From Isoetes taiwanensis (taxonomy: Eukaryota; Streptophyta; Lycopodiopsida; Isoetales; Isoetaceae), in assembly GCA_021234155.1 (NCBI GenBank), contig JAJEKV010000496.1, forward strand, positions 62,001-126,000: a stretch of 64,000 bases of DNA. The letters are read 5' to 3'. The notes beneath the pieces were generated by a model. The model was given only the letters and a program-made list of their open reading frames with translations. It did not search any database and was not told the DNA's origin. This document shows, piece by piece, positions 20,228 through 32,964 of this stretch; position 1 is the stretch's first letter, and each line of letters starts with the position of its first letter. Position numbers and translations under genes: made by a program.

Positions 20228-21432
20228 CCCTAATGAGCTGCGCCATTACCAAATCAGCAACAACCACACAATCTCTCTTTTTTAGCCTTTATCTAATATC
20301 TATATATAATAATAAAGGCGTTTTGTGATAGTCTGTGCGCAATCTTAGGCATTGATTTTGTTACATTTTTTGTGGGCCGTTAGATCATCTCTGTGGAAGT
20401 TTTGTGGGCCTCTTGGGATTCCCTCTTTGGCTGTCTGTGCATCTCCATCTCCTCCATCTCCTCGCCGCCGTTGCATCTTCTATCTCAGCTCTCCTACCCG
20501 GAAACGACTCTTTGTTAAGCTTGGCAGGTATTTGGTTCAACTTGAAAATTTCTTCATTTACAAGACAATGCACAAAACTCTTTGTATTTTATTCTTGCTG
20601 CCGTCGACTCTTGGCATAGTTCTTTAACAAATCGCTACTTTTGTGTTTTCCCAAAAATGCAATCTTCGCTTGTTCTCAGCGTAGAGCTAGGCTCGGCAGT
20701 TGGCCAGACAGCCAGCTCTAAGAGATTGGATTGCGCAAAACAATGATTTCCTTTGTTGGGTATTTTAAGATTGAACTTTACATGTGCGGCTTTTCTTTCT
20801 TGGCTTTACGAAGTAGGGCCAAAGGAAAGTTTATGGAAGAAATGCCTCATAACTGTCAAGCCATGTGAGAAATATTTGCGATGGCACATCGGGACTTTTG
20901 CAAATGCGATCCGGACTTTACCATTGAAAAGTAAATTGAATGCCTTTAGTACTTTAGTTATATGAAACAGAATTATGGAATTTGTCCAAATATTTTTCAT
21001 TATAGTTGTAAAACATCACTGTAGGTGCAAAAGCTTTTGTTTTTCTTTGCGCTTAGCTCAGCAAATGTGTAGATTATGACAGTTCCTGTAAGTCGAAGGA
21101 TCTTACTGTATATTTATGCATGTATGGGTTATTGCAGGCAACTCAACTGGGGTGAAAGATATCAATAAATGGTGCTGGAGTGTAAGATGCAACGTGTATT
21201 TTCCTGTAAGTGTTTACTCAAATCCCTTATTAGCTTGTTTACTAAAGTCCCTTATTTGCTAGATGTGACTAATATATAGCTTAGCTCAATAAATTCGTAA
21301 CTTATGGCAATTCTAAGGCTCATATATGGGCTTAGAATATAGATAGATAGATAGATTTAGATGCTCCTTATGCGGGTGGTTCTTTCTTGTGGTAAACAAC
21401 CACCCCTGCATGCAAAACAGGGAGATGATCCC

Positions 21433-21800
21433 AATAAATAACCCTAACCCATACACATAGATGTACTCTCCGTGTCACATTCCTTGGTTAATAAGTGATT
21501 TGGCCATCATCTAGAGAAAATGGGCGAGACCCTAGCAGACCAGTTACAAAATCTTTGGATGTAGAACAGGGACAATAATCAACGCATAAATGTCCTCTCC
21601 ATGTCATTCCTTAAGTGATTTGGCCATCATCTGTGATTTGGACAGGCTGACTGTTCATCTACAATCTGGAGAAATATGCAGACCTAGCAGACCAGATTAC
21701 ACAATCTTTGGATGTAGAAACAGGGCCAATAATCCATACACATAAATGCCCTCTCCTTGGGTAATAATGATTTGGCCATCATCTGTGATTGGGACAGAAT
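21433..21800. repeat. Three diverged tandem units inside Helitron H1
   Basis: Units near 21433, 21570 and 21724 share ACA(C/G)(A/G)TA(A/G)ATG with CCTCTCC, then GATTTGGCCATCATCT and CTTTGGATGTAGAA-like words, at a period of about 140-155 bases. Confidence 0.7.
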
Positions 21801-23744
21801 GTGCACGGCCAGGAGCACACTGAACAATTCCCAGGCTTCTTAATTATTCGGTATATTGAGGCTTGATGAGCTTCTCAGAAAATGCCAAGAGCACAAACAG
21901 AAGTCCAAGTCACATTAGACTCAAGAGAGACAACCAGCAGCAATGCCATGCTTATCAATGTTGAATCACACCTCCTTCAAAAGACTTCATTCAAACATAT
22001 TACCGACTTCAGTGAAACATATTACAATATGACCAGAATCTAACTCCTAATTGCTTGTAACAACAACATATATTTGAACATATGGTGAAAATGATACCAC
22101 ATTCTATCAAACAAAGAAGGAAGCCATTTGTGGCATCCTTTTCTGTTTAGGGAGTTGATAAGTTTCCAAAACCGATGTATTGAACCGATAATTTGTGCGG
22201 GTTGAGACTTGAACTATGTCTGGAGCTCAAACTGGACTTGATGAAGAAATACTACTTGTCCTTATCCACTGCAAAAGCAAAGGAACTGAGCACAATAAGG
22301 TACGGCACTCATGCCATGACTAAAGTTTTTTTTCTGGACATGACTACAAGTAGGGAATAAACTTGAGAATTGCGAGGAGGACATGTTGTACTCATGCCCA
22401 AAGAAGCCTTAGGCACAGAAATACTTGTGCTTCATCTACAAGCACTTGGCTATGGGACCCTTGCAAATGCTTAATTTGCTTCAACCAATTTTCCAAACAT
22501 AGCAAAAGATGATTGAGATGCCAAGACTATTAGAAATCGAGAAGAATTTGCAAACATTCAATACCTTTTCCTGTATGGACTCGTGCAAAAGGAAATATGC
22601 ATTATTCCTTGACAACGGCAACCCTTGCTCTTCCAGTGCCTCATTTAGCTTCCTATGTTCGCACATATTTGTGATTCCTTTGAAATACCTGGGATAATGC
22701 AAGGTCTTTCAACCTTGAACGTTTTAAAAAGTCGAGCTGATCTTATAAATATCGTATGCTCTTCAAAGCGGAATCGCCTAGATCCTCGTGAATCTGAAAG
22801 CGCAACTATACATACATGGATGCGGTTAGAGCAAATTTAGGCTTGCATTCCCTTTCCTATGCCTAATACTTCACTCGATCCAGTTTTGTATCTCAATCTT
22901 CAAATTAATCAGGTGGTTCAAAAATCTTCCTATGTGGCCTCATGCAATACACAAATCTTGTGGGAACTTCAATTGGCTATACAATAACAGCATCAATAAG
23001 CCAATTGAATCTGAATCTGCAATACACATACTTACAAACCAGTGATAGATTTAACATACGGTGTCGCCCGCCCCTCTTTTCTTCGATAAAATATCGATAG
23101 CTGAAAAATGCAAAATGCGATGCGTGGAGTGCATATCTAACAATAAAATCATGGCGAAGTATGGCGGAATTCTTAATAATGCCATGGATTTATTCCAACA
23201 AATGCCGCATAAAAGGATATTGTTTCATCACAATCATGATCACGACCTTTGCATAAAAAGACTATCAAAAAGAAGATTTTAGACATTTTTATTCACCAAA
23301 TGTATTTGGTGCTTGCTCTCACAATCTTTGTTGAAGGAAATAGCGAGGTCCACGTTATGGCTTTCATGGCTTTCGGGTAAATGTCTTTATCTTATGATCT
23401 TATAATACGAATAGTGGTTCTAGACCGGGGGAAAATATATGGCAAACTTAGTTTTGGGCAAGTATTATAGATGTGAAATTTTATGCTCTATCTTACTTTA
23501 AAAGCACTATGGTCTTACTATTGTTGTGTCTTTCCGCATTCAAAAGCAGATTTGCCTCCAATAATCACTGTTTTTCCGACTTGATTATAACCGACGATCT
23601 GCCTTTGCTACTATTGCATCAATTAGCGAAAAGATAGATGCTTCAAAGCAATGAACCTCTGAGATAGAAAAAGCATGCTAGATGGAAAGGTCTATGGAGA
23701 GGTTGGGAATAAGTGTTTTCGAGGTTGAATCTTGAAGCAATATT

Positions 23745-24565
23745 TATTGTTACTTTCATTTTTTCCATCTTGCTCTATCGATTATTCCCACCCGTACAAG
23801 TTCCCATCAAATTGTTTTCAAATTGGCACATGCTCTGTTTCTTCTTAGTTGCGATCAGGCATAAAGACAAATGAATTGGAGCTTTCATGCATGGGAAAGG
23901 CCGCAGATTCTACATATCCTGCAGCGATCTAAGAAGGGGATATAACCTTTCATTCAGCTGTTTCTCGGGTTAGATAGTCGGTTTCTCAAAGTCATGTCTT
24001 TTGCACTAGCAGAAATATACATTGTTATCTTCCTCTATTGATTATTCCCACTGCGAAAGTTCCCACCAAATTGTTTCTAAATTGGCACATGCTCTGTTTC
24101 TTCCCGATTGCGATCGGGCATAACGATAAATGAATTGGAGCTTTCATGCAAGATAAGGCATTTTGGCAAAACACGGATTCCACATATTGTGCCAACAATC
24201 TAAGTAGGAGATATAGCCTTTCATTCAAAGGTTTGTTTCTCGAGTTACATAGTTAGTTTCTCAAAGTCATGTATGCACTTTTGCATTAGGCGACAATATG
24301 CATTGTTATTTTCGTTTTTGCCATCTTCCTCTATTGATTATTCCCACCTGTACAAGTTCCCATCATATTGCTTCCAAATTGGTACATGTTCTATTTCCTC
24401 TCAGTTGCACTCAGGCATAAAGATAAATGAATTGGAGCTTTCATGCAAGATAAGGCATTTGGGAAAGGCACAGACTCTACATAGACTCTACATATCCTGC
24501 AACAATCTAAGGAAATATAGCCTTTCATTCAAAGACTGTTTATCAAGTAAGTTTCTCAAAGTCAT
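23745..24565. repeat. Three diverged tandem units of about 278 bp inside Helitron H1
   Basis: Each unit has CTATTGATTATTCCCAC or close, then TTGGCACATG, AATGAATTGGAGCTTTCATG and TTTCTCAAAGTCATGT. Starts are near 23747, 24023 and 24304. Confidence 0.8.
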
Positions 24566-26699
24566 GTACTGCCTTCACTGGACAATCCCCCGTGACTAGC
24601 TCCAGGTTTAAACCGCCAATCACAAAGTCGAGAAGAAAGGCTAACCCTGCAGAACCTGAGTTTCTTTAATCTCCAATATTTAAATTGTGTTTTCATTTTC
24701 TACCTAGGTTACATATGTGCCTTGGCATACAATGCTTGACGTGAGGACATAGGCTCCAGCTCATAGAGGATCTAACAAAACAACTGCATACAATTAGCGA
24801 AAGATAGATGCTTGAAAGCAATAAACCTGCAGATTGAAAAAGCAAAAGATAGATGGAAAGGTCTATATCTGTTGTTTTTTAATAGATTATGGATCAAATA
24901 TTTTTGTTAAGGGAGTTTCGGCCCGGCAATGATGAAGATATAATATACGTAACATTTTGCAGTTCAGGATTTTGACGTTGCAGGATTTTAAATTTGCAGT
25001 GCTGGTAATGGCTTTAAACATGCCACTTTGACTAGCTAGATTTTTAAGCCATGTTCACATTTGGAATCCATTATGAGGGCTTTATCATAAATTGAAGCTC
25101 AAGAACATAAAACACAAAGTTCTTATAGGGTAGGTTCCACATATTGGTTTTTTAGTAGCTAACCTTTTGCCGGATGATTCTTCACAATCTCCTCCTGCTT
25201 CTTCTGTTGCAATCCACCATTTGATCAAGTAGATTGCAGGTATTTTCATCTCTCCTTATAAACTGAATGGAATTAGAAATGAATGCCTGCACAAAAGGTA
25301 ATAAGCATGCATAAGGAAATTTTGAAGACTATTATTGTAGTCTGTTTTTACCAAATGTGTTTGTTGGCCTATCGTTTTGACAAGTCTAGGAATGAATCGG
25401 GTATTGGAAACAAAGCATGATGTTTAAATAAAAGCAAGTTGTATAAAGCGGACTATTAGCATACTATTATACATTCTCAATTCTTTGCATCGAGCCATGA
25501 CGACCACTAAAAAACACCACCAAAACATGGCGACCACCAAAAAACAAATAAGGACACAATACTCATTGGTGCAATTCATGTGTGGATACAACTTCATGCA
25601 AAACCTCAAGAGTTAAAAGAGTCAAAGTCAAACAAGCGGTTTGCGAGGATTCCATAAAAGAACTCAAGGTACCATTTCATCATTAGCTTAACATTACTAT
25701 TATAGCTGCACTACTTGTTTATTATCCATGTTGAGCCTTGGTGCAAAGCGAGAAGAATGAACTTCATGATGAAAAACTTAATTTCAAGGCAATAGCGCAA
25801 AGAAAGACAATGCGGTTGCTTCACACCGTGCAAGCCAAATCCTTTACGGTTATCCGGGCATGGCCATGTGGCAATGGATGCCACCCAGCTCCATAATGCT
25901 TTTTATGCTTTTAGCGAGGGGCCTAGCGACTTCATCAATTCATTGTGTGTGAAGCCATCTAATTTGATGTTGTCAAGGATGACTACTATGTTGGCAAAAT
26001 AAATTGAACCGTTGTTTATGAATTACTTTATATCAAATGAAAATTTTCTTCGATCTAGGTCAATGTGCACTTCAACATATCAAAATTCTATCGATGGTGA
26101 TTGCATATGATGAACACTTTAATCAATACATCTCTGAAGCTCAACAATGAAAAAGCCACGCATTTTCACAAAAGCAATGCAATTTTTGGGAAAGGCAAAG
26201 AGCTTATTGTAGATCAAACTCATTTGTCCAATTGCCTTAGCCCAAGGTCCATGACATTGCAAACAATCAAGATCATCTTATTTTTTAAATCTTTGTTATA
26301 ACAATCAAGAGCATCCTAATTTTAACCACTATAAGAGCAATGCATGACGACAATAAGTTCGTTGGATCACCACATGCTTTAAATTTTTTGGGAACCTAGC
26401 TGTACACAATATCTTCTGATAGGCCCAACTTTTGGCAATGCTTGTGGTGTCATTTCATATCTTTTATATTCTTAGTACGAGATCATGAACTAACTCTAGA
26501 GATCTAACTCCGCATAACCCTAGAATCTAACTCCGCATAATCTGAATTGACTCCTTGTATTTTATAAGAAGGCCCACATTTTAAAAGAGACGATATTTAC
26601 TATACACAAAATAACCCTGACCATCAAAAGCAAAGAAGGAAAAACCCAATGTCATCAACCTTTTCTTTATATTATTTGTTTAGTTTATTCCCGATAAAA

Positions 26700-26716
26700 G
26701 CCCAGCAACGCTGGGC
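26700..26716 (+). repeat. Helitron 3' terminal hairpin
   Basis: GCCCAGCAACGCTGGGC: 7 bp perfect stem, 3-nt loop, 11 bases before the CTAG end. An identical hairpin occurs in Helitron H2. Confidence 0.8.
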
Positions 26717-26727
26717 ACTTTTTCTAG

Positions 26728-28189
26728 TTCACATATAACCACACAATCTCCTCCCCTTTTTTTGAAGATCAACGGCCAAGAAAAGGCGCACTCTAGAAAT
26801 ACTATTTAGTACAGTCAAACAAATACATAAACCAAATCATAGCAAAACCATATTGAAAAATGTACAAAAAACATAAAGGAAAACCCCTTGTTATTGTGTT
26901 ATATATTCGTATATACGTGAAATAATAAAATGTTCATATTTAAATTGTTAAGGCTGCTATCGTTCAGAGATCGCATGATACTCAGCTACGTAAGTAGTTT
27001 GACACTTCTAGAGTTGTCCAATGGATCATCTGTGATCCATGGATCAGAATTGGTCTATCATACTCCTGCCACTTAAACCTATATATCTAGAGAGAAACTT
27101 CTCCATTTTGCAATCTACAACTACCTTTTGAATTTTCACTTGATTCTTTATGAATCTATAATAATTTCATGACCAATGGATTCACCTAAATGTTGTGGCG
27201 ATTGTTCAAATCTCATACAATCTAGCAGTTTTTCGTACTAGTCCAGAACTGCATTCTTCAAATTTTCTAGCACAAAAGGGTTCAACCCTTGCTAAAAACA
27301 AAAATAAATGATTTTTCACGATAACACATATTGGTTTGCATGTTTCCAAGTTTTTTCACTATTATATGACATTAGGTCAAGTCATCAAACCCTATTTTGC
27401 TCAAAAGAGTTGTTTGAGGGTATGAATTATTTTTCTTTTACATTACAAGTTTTGGTCTCATTCTTGTGGTCATAAGTTGTTGACTCTAAGAGTTACAATT
27501 CAATATTTTTTTGAACGTTCATAAGTTATAATGATCTCAATGTTGACTAAAGAATCTTTTATATTGAATTTAGGACAAAAATAAATTTAAAATGCTTTAA
27601 TAAAACCCACATATCATCTTTACAAGGGTATTAAAAGATGCATGCCATTATATCTACATAGATTATAATAACTTTATCAACCTACATGTAGTAGCTAGTC
27701 ATGCATTCTCTACATTTAGATGTGTTTGTGACTATATTAGAGTTTAATTATGATAATTGTACAAATAGTTCATCATTCATGATATGGTATATTTTTTAAG
27801 AATGCAAGCCTTCCTTGGCAATATAGATCTCAAATTTTTGTGAAAGCGACATAGTAATTGCCAGATTTGAATATAAATAACCATGGATCATTAATGGTCA
27901 ATATTTAGACTTGTCAAAATTTGAGTCATTTAATCAAGATAACACTCGTTTTCAACTCACATATGATAGCACATGTGCATAGAGGTTCTTGATGTCATAT
28001 ATTGCAAAAAATACACAAAGAAACCTATGTTTTTCTTACTATCATAAATTTAGTATTGTGTATGCTGCTAGAAGTATTGTAGGTTAAGTATAATAATAGT
28101 ACATGTAGATCATCTTTCATGATGAGCTATATTGTTTTATGGATGCAAGCCTTCCTTCATAATATAGATCTCTAATTTCATATTAAGAT
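26728..28189. other. AT-rich intergenic stretch
   Basis: No gene is recognised. A diverged duplication of about 340 bp is visible: GATATGGTATATTTTTTAAG with GCAAGCCTTCCTTGG near 27780 and a related segment near 28118. Confidence 0.45.
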
Positions 28190-28328
28190 TAATTTATTGT
28201 CTGGTGGCCTTGGAATGTTGGACTTCCGTCTGCAAAGTCAGATCATGATCTCAAAGTTCATTTGGAGGCTCCTCCTTGGTAAAGATGACTCTCCTGGTTT
28301 AAGGTTTGTGCAGCAATTATAAAATATA
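28190..28328 (+). pseudogene. LINE polyprotein fragment, cut by Ty3 element A
   Basis: The frame reads GGLGMLDFRLQSQ then KFIWRLLLGKD, which matches the conserved post-RT segment of plant LINEs (GGLG...L...AL..KW.WR). It contains an in-frame TAA near 28319. Just after that, the sequence becomes the GC-richer LTR of the Ty3 element, so the LTR retrotransposon appears to sit in an older LINE remnant. Confidence 0.6.
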
Positions 28329-28559
28329 TGGCGCCTGGCCGTACACTCCGTAGGAAATCCCCCATCCGGTCCTCCGACTGCACGGGCCCTCCGTCTATCC
28401 CGCACTCCAGGGTACCCCTAGTGCGGGAAGGGGACACAAAGGTGTCTTGCGCGCCCTTCCCCTATGGGCTCCTATCACAGCGGAAGCATAAACAACGTCA
28501 GAACTAGCAATAACAATACATCATACTACCTCGAAGGGTAGCGCATCCACATATCCGTA

Positions 28560-29105
28560 GCCACACATTAGGGATTTTTTGAGATCATAAAAGGGCCTTC
28601 TAAGAACTGCTGGCTAAGCTATATGAACTACCAATCAGAAAACAGAACTGGTAATCCAGTCAGCAAAACAGTTATAACTAACTCACTGGATCACATTTTC
28701 TAGCATAAAGTGTTGATAGAAAAGTCCAAATGAGCTCTTGTTTGATGCAATAAATAGATCTCATTGAGATCTTTCCAACCTTGGGTGGTTTGCATATCTT
28801 TTAACCCCGTAGGATGGTGTAAAAAATGGTAAAAACTATATTTTTTGGAGTTTTGACAATCATAAGTGGTTAAAATATGTGCAAAACATCTAAGGTTGGA
28901 AAGATCTCAACGAGATCTATCTATTGCACTAAATGAGAGCTCATTTGGACTTTTCTATCAATAGTTATGCTAGAAAATGTGATCCAGTGAGTTAGTTATA
29001 ACAATTTTGCTGACTGGACCCGTCAGGCTCTGATTTATCTTCATTTGGCTTAGTTGGCATGTTTTGAAGGCCCTTTTTAATCTCAATAAAACCCTAATGA
29101 ATAGA
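28560..29105. repeat. Long inverted repeat within the LTR of Ty3 A
   Basis: Arms of about 240 bp (28560-28803 and about 28870-29105) are reverse complements with modest divergence. Shared words include CACTGGATCACATTTTCTAG, GAAAAGTCCAAATGAGCTC and GAGATCTTTCCAACCTT. The loop is about 65 bases. A transcript would form a long duplex. Confidence 0.85.
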
Positions 29106-30429
29106 GATATACATATGCCGTAAAACATGAGAGCTCCTACCCAAGGCTCAGACTCTTGGGGAGGTAGACTGGCAGCTAGGCCTCAACATAGAGCAAACCG
29201 AGTCATAACAATGGCGGGGCTGGCTATACACAATAGCTAGGGTTGACCACTCCATCCGCCCCTCCTGTGCATACTTTGCAGATGGGCTAAATTGGGCTCT
29301 GGCATGACTCTAGCCTTTCGGATACGCAATCTCATGGCATCACCCATCAAGACTACTCTGGGTTGCATCTCCCCGGTCCGTCGAGGCAGGAAGGGTTGCA
29401 TCTCCCCTTTCCCGGGGTCTAGAGGTTCCACGGGCAGCTAGAGAATCATGGCGACACACGTTTCGTCCCAAACTTAAGCCCCCAAAATAAGAGCCAGGCC
29501 AGCACCTGCAGCTCTTGAGAGGCAGGGCAACACCATTGCCCAGGAGGTGTCGGACCCATGCCCGGCCCGCACGAAGTGACCGGCCATAAGCCTAGCCCGC
29601 TATGGGGTTCCCAGTAGCCACGCTCAGCAGGGACCCTCCCTCCGTATCCCCTCTAGCCCTCTTATGTAGTGCTGAGTCACATCATAGCCCCCGTAGCCCG
29701 GTGGGTTCCTATGCACATGCCACATAATAATAGGAACTAAAGGGTCTAAACTAGGAGCATCACTACGTAATGGCTACTAGGTCTCTACCCCCCTTCCTAA
29801 TACAAGAGGAGCAAACCTGATCAGCCAACATCACACAGCTTCATATCATGATAATCATCAGAATAACATCTAACCTAATCATACATATCTAACTTACAGT
29901 TAGGGTTCCTTGATTAGGGTTCAAGATGTTGAATAAGGGTTCTAGAATGGCTCTACTCTAGATACGAAATACTAACTCATCTGAAGTGCTAACTTCCAGA
30001 TGAACTACTAAGAACACTACTCCAAATACCTGCTCCCGAAGTGCTCCCTCCTATTCCTGGCGTCTCCACGATCCTCAAAGTGGTCGAAGTAGTTCTCACT
30101 CCAAGATCGTGCACGCACTCTGGGGGCTGCTGCACTAGGCTACGCCACAGCAGACGACGCTTGAAACGGAGTTTCGAGTGCGAAGAAGGTTCCCAGGGTG
30201 TTGGGCCAGGAAAAAAGGTCTAGGGTTAGGGTTTAGGTTAATATAGATTAGGGTCCACATGGGATGACACGTGGCTCCAATGGGGGAAGGTCGTGTGGCA
30301 GTTGCCCAATAGGATAAGGCCATGTGGAAAATGTGCCTTATTCTAAGGTTATCTAAGTTACATATTTAACTTAGATATGCACCCATGCCACTTCCTAAGG
30401 TATGCAAGGCTACGAAGTAGACTTGTATA

Positions 30430-30484
30430 GTGACGGACCCAGAAATATACGTATTTATAGCGTATATTTCCTTGGAACGTCACA
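30430..30484 (-). repeat. Nested hairpin at the 5' edge of the Ty3 A LTR
   Basis: GTGACG (30430) pairs with CGTCAC (30478), and inside it GAAATATACG (30442) pairs perfectly with CGTATATTTC (30461). A comparable TGTGACGA...TCGTCACA arrangement occurs at the edge of the Ty3 B LTR. Confidence 0.7.
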
Positions 30485-30498
30485 TTCTCCCCCCCTTA
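30485..30498 (-). promoter_or_regulatory. Polypurine tract of Ty3 A
   Basis: The minus strand reads AAGGGGGGGAGAA immediately before the LTR start TGTGACG, the usual plus-strand priming site for LTR retrotransposons. Confidence 0.85.
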
Positions 30499-31366
30499 GG
30501 ATAATGTTGTCCTCAGCATTACGCTAAGGTGACGAACCTACACTATCCCTACAAAACAACATAAGTATACAACTTCAATTTAACTGGATTGATCAACTTC
30601 CTATTAAACAGTTAACCTGTAATATAGGCTATATTTGTACTTATACAAAATTATAAAGCCTTAACGAGGTTACTCCTTATAATAAGTCAAAATATTATCA
30701 CAAAAGTTATTAGGGTTCATAACTTAAGTCTAAATCATGGTTCCCCATCTCCACGTAATGCGCTCCTCCTCGATGCTCCCCTATAACTGGCCTGTACGAG
30801 CAGCAGATTACGTTAGTTTAGTTAATAAGTTTGTGGTTTTAGGGGGCCACCCCCCTAATTATCTCCTTGAGCCGAACTACTAGCTCAAGGTTACCCTACT
30901 ACCTTGCACTCGATCATGGCCCCATAAGGATTTGAGCTTAAGGACCATTTAAGATGATCCTATCATTGCCCATGATCAAGTGCTACCTTGTACACGATCC
31001 CCTAGATCGAGTACACCCCAGTGCCTCATGCCCCTGAGGGTTTTAAGCTAGGGAACGTCTCACGATCCCATCATTGCACATGATCACTCAAACCTCACCA
31101 TGACCCCCCTATGGTCAGGTGCGCGTAGCCGCGTACCACGCATTGTGGCATAGAGATCATCCGACAGATGTCCCATCATCGCCCACCATGCCTTTCTTCT
31201 TCTCTCACATGACCCTCCTGGTCATGTGCACCCTTGGTGCATGTTGGCCTAGAGAATGCCTTTGGGGCGTATCCCATCATCGCCTACACGTCCAAGATCC
31301 TGGGACATGCACTCTACTGGCTAGAATGCATATGCCCCACTCAAGCTAACTAAGAAGCACACTTAG
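30499..31366 (-). other. Untranslated region between Ty3 A integrase and LTR
   Basis: No coding region is recognised. Words such as GATCATG with CCCCTATGG-type context recur at 30910-31110, suggesting diverged short repeats. Such 3' noncoding stretches are common in plant Ty3 elements. Confidence 0.5.
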
Positions 31367-32892
31367 CTAAGCACCTGGCAAGTCGGCATCGACGAGCTCG
31401 GAGACGACTCGGCCATCGAACTCCCTCGTGAAGTCCGGGTATTGCTTCTCTAGGTCCTGCTTCAATACCCACGTTGCATCTTCCACGGGCAAGTGCTTCC
31501 ACTTGACCAAATATTGGAGGAACTGAGACCTCCTGGTCTTCTTGAATGCCTTATCAAGAAGCAATTCAGGCACTATTTCAACTTGTTCCTCCGTCATTTC
31601 CAACAAGATTGGAGTTTCCAAAACCTCATCGGGATTTGGATTGTGCCTTTTTAAGAGGCTCACATGGAAGACCTTATGGACTTTGAGGTGTGCAGGGAGA
31701 TCTAGCTTGTAGGCATGGGTGCCCACCCGCTCCAAGATCTTAAAGGGACCTGCCCACCTAGGAGCAAGCTTGTTGCAGTTCCCTATACGAAGCTTGGCTT
31801 GCTTCACCTTAATCTTCAGCCACACACTGTCGCCTACCTTGAGATCCCTTACGGTCCTGTGCCTGTCGGCTACACTCTTTTGCCGACTTCTTGCTGCCAA
31901 TAGATATCCCCTTACCACTTCAACCAGTTGCTGCATATCTGATAGCATTTGATGGGAGACTTCTACTTTTGACACTGGGTTGTGCCATGTATCAGGGGTC
32001 AGGCACTGATACCCATAATTAATCATGAAAGGAGACATCTGCGACGATTCCTGCTTCGTGCTGTTGTAGGTGAACTCCACTAAGTGGATGAAATCATCCC
32101 ACTTAGACTGCTTATTCCAAACATAATTCCTTAGCATGTCTTCAATGATTCGGTTGGTGCGTTCTGTCTGACCATCCGTCTGAGGATGATAAGCCGTGCT
32201 CATGGAGAGCTTGGTCTGGATGGTGCTAAACAAATCCTGCCAGAATGCACTCATAAATTTTGAGTCTCCATCCGAGATTATTTCACGAGGCATGCCGTGG
32301 AGTCTGAAAATCTCCTTGGTAAATGATACGGCAGTATCTAGTGCCGTGTCTGTGGTTCTACAAGGCACAAAGTGTGCCATCTTGGACAACGTATCCACAA
32401 CCACCATCAATGCATCTTTGCCTCGTATAGTTCTTGGGAGTCCCGTAATGAAATCCATACTTATGACTTTCCATTTTGCATTCGGCACGGGCAATGGCTC
32501 TAAGGCTCCTGGAGTTCGGAGTTGCTCCGCTTTGGTCTGCTGAATAGCTGACAGTCCCGAATATACTTGGCTATTTGCTTCTTCATGCCTGGCCAGAAAT
32601 AACTACTTATCTTGAAATATGTCTTCATGAACCCTGCATGCCCGGCTATGGGACTGTTGTGTGTATCGTGGAGTATCAACTTCCTTAGTCCCGAAGATCC
32701 TGGTACACACAACTTATTCTTATGATATAGCAAGTTACCTTCCTTCTTATAATGCTTGAAGGTCTCCCTTTCCTTATCTGTTCTTGCCTCTTTGGAGAGG
32801 CTTGCCCATACTTTCTTAAAGTCGTCGTCTGATAGCAACGTCTCTTCAATCCTCTTGCCGTACTCACTTGAGAGAGCCATATGGCATTGCAA
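31367..32892 (-). pseudogene. Ty3 A integrase with GPY/F module and chromodomain
   Basis: The N-terminal zinc-binding region (HDTHNSPIAGH and RDCQ) lies at about 32550-32700. A frameshift there (near 32540) removes the second Cys of the CxxC pair. The catalytic core follows in the next frame: first Asp in SMDFITGLP, second in IISDGDSKF, Glu in TDGQTERTNR. GPY/F-type text WAGPFKILERVGTHAYKLDLP-like is near 31720. A C-terminal chromodomain ends the frame (QYLVKWKHLPVEDATW). Chromodomain integrases are thought to bias insertion into heterochromatin. Confidence 0.88.
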
Positions 32893-32964
32893 TGGGTTCT
32901 TGTCTCAAATTGAATGTAAATTGAATTGCAATGGGTTCTTGTCTCAAATTGAATGTTCTAAAGC
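32885..32964. repeat. Tandem duplication, 2 x 40 bp, inside pol of Ty3 A
   Basis: ATTGCAATGGGTTCTTGTCT occurs at 32885 and 32925 with a shared downstream TCAAATTGAATGT. It lies between the RNase H and integrase segments and helps break the reading frame. Confidence 0.85.

Larger units (their letters stand above)
20299..26727 (+). mobile_element. Non-autonomous Helitron H1 (about 6.4 kb)
   Basis: The 5' end is A/TCTATATATAATAATAAAGG. The 3' end is a perfect hairpin GCCCAGC-AAC-GCTGGGC (26700-26716) followed by ACTTTTT and CTAG/T. TC start, CTAG end, a hairpin about 10 nt from the end and insertion between A and T are the defining Helitron features. No Rep/helicase coding sequence is recognisable, so it depends on a partner. 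The interior is AT-rich and holds diverged tandem repeats (21433-21800, 23745-24565) and a GC-richer pyrimidine segment at 20404-20530 followed by a donor-like GCAG/GTATTTG, possibly a captured exon. Both termini are individually strong. That they belong to one element is inferred, since no second copy is available. Confidence 0.65.
28329..30484 (-). repeat. 3' LTR of Ty3 element A (long, left border tentative)
   Basis: The minus strand starts TGTGACGTTCC right after a purine tract, which fixes the right border at 30484. The left border at 28329 is chosen because the LTR must end in CA (plus-strand TG) and the LINE fragment stops there. That gives about 2.16 kb. With no second LTR copy, the left border and length are provisional. 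The LTR includes the long inverted repeat at 28560-29105 and a telobox-like AAACCCTAACCC stretch near 30225. Confidence 0.55.

Noticed and set aside
30215-30240. Telomere-like AAACCCTAACCC stretch
   Set aside because: Only about two units, inside a retrotransposon LTR; best seen as a telobox-like promoter word, not a telomere or interstitial array.
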